A stretch of DNA of 64,000 nt, from the NCBI GenBank assembly GCA_029204225.1, contig MU832199.1, positions 1 to 64,000 of the forward strand, read 5' to 3'. Made by a program: the position numbers and the translations under genes. The notes under the pieces are model-generated. The model saw only the letters and a program-made list of their open reading frames with translations. It was not told the origin of the DNA and made no database searches. Positions 58,395 to 64,000 of the stretch are shown here, one piece after another. Position 1 is the first letter of the stretch. The number at the start of each line of letters is the position of its first letter. The DNA comes from Diphasiastrum complanatum. Lineage: Eukaryota; Streptophyta; Lycopodiopsida; Lycopodiales; Lycopodiaceae.

Positions 58395-58770
58395 GCCAAG
58401 ACTTCTCTACATCAAAGTGGCTCGAGTTCCTACAGTGGAGTTGCATGGAAAGTCCACTTAACTGAGTTAATCCAACTACCAAGGATCCAAATGTCTAACT
58501 GCATGCATGGATATTGTATGTACTGCATGTCACCTCTCAAAAGTGCCAAGACATGTGTAGATCTTAAAAACCACTTTGCATGTTGCATGCAGTGACTGCA
58601 TGTGGCTTGTATGCACGCTAAATGACATTGCATGTAAACTGAATTTCTGTATGACATTAAATTTGAATCTAGCTAATTCAAACTCGACCTATTCTAGAAG
58701 GCTATGTGCTCAATTCACTTACCTTTATGTACAATAAGTTTACAAATAGAAATAACATGGTCATGGTTCC
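58395..58770. other. Intergenic between copia and gypsy pieces
   Basis: Rich in TGCATG words (for example GCATGCATGG, TTGCATGCAGTGACTGCATG) but with no gene. Nothing else recognised. Confidence 0.5.
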
Positions 58771-60700
58771 AAAACTCGAGATAGGAAGATATTATTTTAC
58801 TAATCTTCACAATCCACCACACCATACCCTTGGTGGATGGAGCAGTCCCCAAGGTGAGTCGTTACTACCGTTGCAACCCGAACTACACGGAGCTGATCAA
58901 GCAGGAATTGCAAAAGTTGTTAGATGCAGATTTCATTTATAAAATTGAGCACACTGAATGGGTATCACCGATAGTTATAGTACCCAAAAAGAATGGAAAA
59001 ATACGAATCTGTGTGAATCTGAAGGCGCTAAACGCAGTCACCAAAAATGATGATTTTCCTTTGCTCTTTACAAAAAGTGTCCTTGACAGAGTAGTTGGAG
59101 CCGAAGCCTACAGTTTTTTAGATGACTTCAGCGGTTACAACCAAGTGAAGATAGCACCCCAAGACCAACATAAGACAACATTTGCCACGGAATGAGAAAG
59201 CTATGCTTATAAGCTGATGCCATTTGGACTTTGTAATGGCCCAAGCACCTTCCAGCGGGTCATGCAGGTGGCATTCAAAGAGTATTTGCAGAAACTTTTG
59301 AAAATTTTCTTGGACGATCTGTGCATACATGGACTAGACTCTGAATACTTATCCAATCTATATCGTGAATTCCAGATCTCCTTGAATCTAGAAAAATGTC
59401 AAGTTTGGGTTACACATGGCTTGATTCTCGGCCATATAGTGTCTAGACACGGGATCTCCATAAACCTATAAAAAATCAGGATCATTGTTGATCTACCACT
59501 TCCAGGAATGATCCGCGAGGTCTACATATTTATGGGTTATGCTAACTATTACATGATTTTCATTCTAGATTTTGCCGAGTTAGCACGACCAATCTACAAA
59601 CTCACAACGGATCACATTGGAATGAGAAAGCCCTAAAGGCTTTCCAAAAACTTAAAAATGCATTGGTTTCACCACCAATCTTATGGCCACCCAATTGGTC
59701 TATTGAGTTTCATGTGCATACGAACACATCAAAGAATGCAGTTAGAGCAGTGTTAACCCAGCTAGGAGAACACAAAAAAGATTTTGCGATCCGATTTGCA
59801 AGCCGACAACTCAGTGATATAGAAACGACTTATTCAACCACAGAGCAGGAAGCACTGGCAATGATGTATGCGGTTAAGAAGTTTCGGCATCACTTGATGG
59901 CCACACACTTTGCTTTTTATACGGACCATCAGCCCTTGCTCTATCTTGTTAACAAAACTTGCAACACAAGGAGAATCACTCAATGGCTATTTCTGTTGTT
60001 AGAGTTTGATTTTCTTATAGTAGTTTGCAAGGGAAAATAACACTACATGGCGGATTATGTATCACGTATCAAGGGGAAGGAGGTTGCAACCCAACCCGAC
60101 ATTGAGCTGTCTGATGCTGTCTTATTTTATGTAGACACAGTACCGGAATGGGCTAATGACATAGTTGAATACCTAATGAGAGGCCAACCGGACAAATCAC
60201 TACCAAAGACAGATCAGCAAAAATTGATCTTAAAATCTAGACCTTATCAGCTGATTGTCAGTCAATTGTACCAAAGAGGACCAAATGGGATTCTTTGGCG
60301 ATGTATTCTTTCTCATGAGGCCAAGTTTCCTGCTCTTCTGCATTCTGCGGGCAGAAATCATTTTGCTTTTACATGAAGGCATGAGTGGAGGCCATTTTGC
60401 ATCCGACATTATAGTTTGCAAGATCTTACAATCAGGATGCTGGTGGCCAATGACTCATAAGGATACGAAGGACTACCTGAGGAAATGTGATGTGTGCCAA
60501 AGGGCAAGGAGACTGACGAGATTGAATTATGACCTTCTGCACCCGGTCTTAGCCCAAGCACCATTTGAAAAGTGGGCTTTGGTGGACTCAATGGTCACTA
60601 TTGGCATTATGTCCGGTGACTGCCAGGCCCATCTCTCATCGTCAGGCAAAAGCCCTGATAAAGCCTTTTGTAACCCAGACTTCACCCAAAATTCCGATTC
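58771..60700 (+). mobile_element. Ty3/gypsy pol fragment (RT, RNase H, integrase start)
   Basis: Plus strand. RT: YTELIKQELQKLLDADFIYK, SPIVIVPKKNGKIRICVNLK, FLDDFSGYNQVKIAPQDQHK, then a stop (TGA for Trp) at about 59193, then LMPFGLCNGPSTFQR and the catalytic box IFLDDLCIHG. RNase H: HTNTSKNAVRAVL (first Asp is Asn), TTEQEALAMMYAVKKFRHHL, YTDHQPLLYLV. Integrase HHCC zinc finger: HEGMSGGHFA...CWWP...LRKCDVCQRA near 60370-60520, reached by frameshift. The integrase core is lost after about 60600. The 5' part is missing. Several stops and shifts show it is dead. Confidence 0.9.
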
Positions 60701-61938
60701 AAACTAACAACGAGTATTTGATAGAGGCTATCACGGACCCAGTAATTCAGGCGGCTGCACATTTGTTGAATAGCTTTTTGGTTGTTTCAACATTTCGCAA
60801 GGACAGAATCCAGTCCAAGCTGTTTAGTTAGATTGTGGAGTCCTTCTTGGGATTCCCTAGCCCATACGACTGACATGCCTTTCTCATCCACGAATCAACA
60901 ATATCCATCAAACCAAACACTCGTGACCGTATCGTAGTGGGTCCCCTCCTGTGTAACTTTACTTGTGCACTTCTCGAGGCGAAAGTGCGCGACTTTCGCC
61001 ATTCTAGCCTTTTATCATCCATTGTGCCACACACTAACCTTTATCCTAGAATTTTGTGAAGGAGGTCCCTACCAAAATTTGGGTGGAACTGAACAAGGGA
61101 AATGGATTTCACCTAATACGTAGTCTAAATTCCGCTATATAAGGGCTGAATTTGAGTCATTTGTCACCTTTCCTAGCAAAGCTCTGCTGAAATTTCGATC
61201 AAATTTTCCAAGTTCTCCTCCGAATGCAACCAAACTTCATACAAGCCATCATCTGCATACTCTGAACCCAGATCTACACTCTGCATTGCGGTTACTACCA
61301 TCCAATTCTCGTTTTTCACTATTTTTCTCGTTTTCATCACATTTTTTTTACCAATTCCACCGTTTTTCTTACTTTTAAACCAATTTTAGCTATCACTGCC
61401 AACATGGCCTCCTCACCTTCCCATTTTATCTAGTAACAAGTACAACAAATGTACTATTCAAAGGCTCTCCCTTCACTCTTTCTCAGAATTTAGCTACAAT
61501 GCTATTCTCTTGAATCTCACAAGACTCAAAGAGCAAGATCTATAATGATCTTGGACTCAAAAACATTTGGGAAAGTGTATTCTACACAATCTATTCACTT
61601 AGAAACTTGGATTTGATTCTTGGAAGTGCCAATGCCTTCCAATGGTGTTTAGAATGGTTTTAGTTTCACTCTTGAACTAAAAAACATAAGCCTCAAACTC
61701 TATTTCAAGGATTTGTAGGTTTAATAAGCTTCTAACACCATTTACTTATCAAATCTATAATGGAAACAATGGATTTTCATAAGCACATCACTAGTTTCAC
61801 TCTTCACAACACACTAATCTGAACCTCAACATTACAAGTAAACTATTAGAAAAGGTCGCCCTCCTTCAAAATGAATCTAGCACCAATGCTTTCACCAAAA
61901 TGAAAATTTTTGGATCATCAACTAAGCTCTTTCACTTG
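60701..61938. other. Decayed retroelement or intergenic DNA
   Basis: 60.70-60.83 kb has a short open frame with no clear domain. 61.5-61.94 kb is AT-rich and leads into a copia primer site, so it may be the 5' UTR side of a truncated minus-strand copia element. Nothing else recognised. Confidence 0.4.
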
Positions 61939-62735
61939 GCTCTGATGCCATGTCACATTTCAGATTAAAGGACTGAATTTGATCTACAAATGATCACAAA
62001 GAGTGATTGGTAGCTTGGGATCTTGATCTATATCAAGACTAGCTTCCAAATCTAGCTTCTACTTGACAATCTTTGTGTTTACAAGCAAGAACAATAAAAA
62101 ATGATGACCCACGGTTTCTTCACACGTGTGAAGTACAGCTACTGTACGGCCTGATAATAGAGAAATAGTTTACTAATCATTTTCTTAGCATACATTCACA
62201 AAGAAAGTGTAAACACCAAGATTGCTTCACAAACCAATGTTTCTCATCATTAGCTCAATAATGGATCCATCATGGATCAAGTACAAAATCATCATAATCT
62301 CTCTCTAAGCTGCATCCAGCACGTGTGGGACAGCTCATTGTACTCATCCATATCCACTTTGGATAAGATCTATCAAGTTTGCCATATCATCCATTGGTGG
62401 TTTGTGTTGACCTTCTAGATTCCTACAATCTAGGACCTAACTCCTATAATTTAGGAGATGTCATATTAGACTCAAATGAACGTCATACAATTCTTTAGCC
62501 ATTAGTATAGTTTTCATCTTAAGTTTCCACAGATGGTAATTGGCTCCATCAAGCTTGTCTATGATGGGACTGACTTTCCTTTGGAAATCCATGTGGAGGA
62601 ATTAGTCTAAGTGCTAGGAAAAACTATTAGTGACTTAAGTATGAAAATCTGCTATTGAATTACAGAACAAGAAGACAATTACTCTATCAGCTAGTAGAGT
62701 CTTGTACTTTAGAAGATTATCAGGCTACGAAAATA
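61939..62735 (-). mobile_element. Copia primer site and 5' LTR remnant (minus strand)
   Basis: GCTCTGATGCCA (61939-61950) is the reverse complement of the initiator-Met primer site with one change. TGTCACATTTCAG follows as an LTR tip. CTTCACACGTGTGAAG near 62111 matches the palindrome seen in copia B LTRs. The end of the LTR is not defined. Confidence 0.45.
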
Positions 62736-63310
62736 GCTCTGATACCATGTTGGAGAAAGAGGGTGTGTCTCGTGTGAGAAATGAAAATAGCTCGAAAAGA
62801 AAACGAACACGAAAAATAAACGAACGAGAAATGAACTCAAACGAAAAGTGTTTGTGCATAGTGGAATGAGCTATATGAATCTTTCCAAAGAATGACTACG
62901 CCTATCAGAAATGAACAGAACGTTAGTGATAGAAATCACGGTTGTTCTGATTACGTATCCAAAAAATACTAGAAAAATAATTTGTCGCAAACAGCTAGGC
63001 AAATATGATTTGCAAAAGGCAAGACTTTATATTACTCATCAACAGCTAGACTAATATTAACTCGCTAAAAACAGATTACTAGATTGAGCAACTAGAAAGT
63101 CAGACATAATGAAAAATAAGCATAGCAATATTGACGCAAATCTGAACGCTGAACAAAAGAGCTGTTATCAGATTAAGTATAGCAAAATATACATGTCAAT
63201 AATGCGATAGAGCACAAGACAATAGCGGACAAAACCACGTGCTCTACAAAGCTAATTTAATCTGTAAAGGAATGAAACCTATTACTGACAATAAAGAATC
63301 AATGCACAAG
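62736..63310 (-). mobile_element. Second copia primer site with 5' LTR remnant (minus strand)
   Basis: GCTCTGATACCA at 62736-62747 is a perfect reverse complement of the initiator-Met primer site. TGTTGGAGAAAGAGG begins at 62748 as an LTR tip. The body to the left is missing, and the LTR cannot be followed reliably past about 63.2 kb. Confidence 0.45.
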
Positions 63311-63790
63311 GCAAAAGCGCAAAAAATCTTGAAAACGTGCATTTTTTGGGGGTTTTCTTGGAAAAATTTAAGATTTTATGGGAACAAACCCTCGCAGATT
63401 GGTATGCACTTGTATATGAGTCAGATTCACCTGCTCACCGAGCTGAAAGAGCTAATTCTCAAGTAAACCCAAAAAATATTGAAAAAAGTGCATTTTTAGG
63501 GGTCTTTTTTTGGCAAAATTTTAACATTTTCTAGGAATGAACCCTCGCAAACTAGGATGCTCTTGTATCTAGGTCAGATTCACTTGCTCACCAAGCTGTG
63601 AGAGTTATTTCCCAAGGAAACACAAAAAAATCTTTAAAAAAGTGCATTTTTTTGGGGTTTTTTTTGCCAAATTTTGAGATTTTATGGAAACTAATCTTCG
63701 CAGGCTGGTATGTGCCTGTTTCAGAGTCAGATTCATCTGCTTACCAAGCTACGAGAGTTACAAGAAAACTCAAAAATTTGTTGTTTGAGA
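63311..63790. repeat. Three tandem repeats of about 150 bp
   Basis: Each unit has, in order: an A run, AAGTGCATTTTTxGGGG, a T run, AAATTTT, AACxxxCTCGCAG, GGTATGC, GTCAGATTCAC, TGCTCACCAAGCT and GAGAGTTA. Units begin near 63311, 63470 and 63620. They are diverged. Confidence 0.8.
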
Positions 63791-64000
63791 AGGTTCTAGG
63801 CCAGTCTTGGGAACCTTCACATGGGCACTTTTTTAGGGATGTAACTCTCGCAGACTTCTCTGTGTCTTTGTCTCGGTGAGATGGAACTTTAGAAAGCTCT
63901 GCGAAGGTCAGTTTTGAGTTTTGAATTTTTTTTTTTTTAACAAGAGATTTTTGAATTTTTATGGATTTTTCTCTGTTTTTTCAAAATCTATTGGAAGTAA
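63791..64000 (-). mobile_element. Probable second copy of the nested element's leader, cut by window end
   Basis: 63900-64000 (GCGAAGGT, a T-rich block, GGATTTTTCT, AAAATCTATTGGAAGTAA) resembles 40865-40975 (GCGAAGGTT, a T-rich block, GGTTTTTCT, AAAATCTGCTGGGAATTAA). The copy would be in the same orientation as the nested element and continue beyond the window. Confidence 0.4.

Overview
The window is nuclear DNA from a seed plant, most likely a flowering plant. The evidence is a plant-type cytoplasmic poly(A)-binding protein gene with plant intron borders, plant LINE, Ty1/copia and Ty3/gypsy retrotransposons, a Helitron carrying plant gene fragments, and long (CT)n microsatellites. I cannot name the species. 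No prokaryotic, organellar or viral gene system is visible.

Layout. (1) 1-6.5 kb: intergenic DNA with the 3' end of a LINE, several (CT)n and (CT)n(CA)n microsatellites, an odd array of short palindromes about 68 bp apart (2.94-3.47 kb), and a tRNA-derived retroposon with flanking direct repeats (6.49-6.61 kb). (2) 6.6-31.5 kb: one complete host gene on the + strand, a 651-residue PABP in nine coding exons. All nine join in frame with GT-AG borders, giving four RRMs and a C-terminal MLLE domain. Intron 5 (11.9 kb) and intron 6 (7.4 kb) are packed with transposons: three LINE pieces, a copia 3' end, small inverted-repeat elements, gypsy RT fragments, and a 4.4-kb non-autonomous Helitron on the minus strand (16221-20638). 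The Helitron carries pieces of at least five unrelated genes: adenylate kinase, sugar transporter, RNFT-like RING protein, HSP90 and an F-box/kelch-like protein. (3) 31.5-35.3 kb: 3' flank with a dispersed repeat also found in intron 5. (4) 35.3-64 kb: a nested retrotransposon graveyard. At least four copia elements or pieces lie on the minus strand. One of them (35.3-45.3 kb) is split by a younger 5-kb LTR element (37125-42092) with a 5-bp target duplication and a tRNA-Asp primer site. That element has no pol genes; it carries a large coiled-coil ORF of unknown family. A diverged relative of the same ORF sits on the + strand at 45.4-47.1 kb. A decayed gypsy pol lies at 58.8-60.7 kb.

Only the PABP gene looks functional as host coding sequence. 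It binds mRNA poly(A) tails and links them to translation and turnover factors. Its leader has an A-rich tract and a 74-bp tandem repeat just before the start codon. Every other coding-like stretch is transposon-derived or a captured, broken gene piece. The best candidates for something undescribed are the coiled-coil ORF element family, the palindrome array at 2.9-3.5 kb, and the gene-collecting Helitron in the PABP intron.
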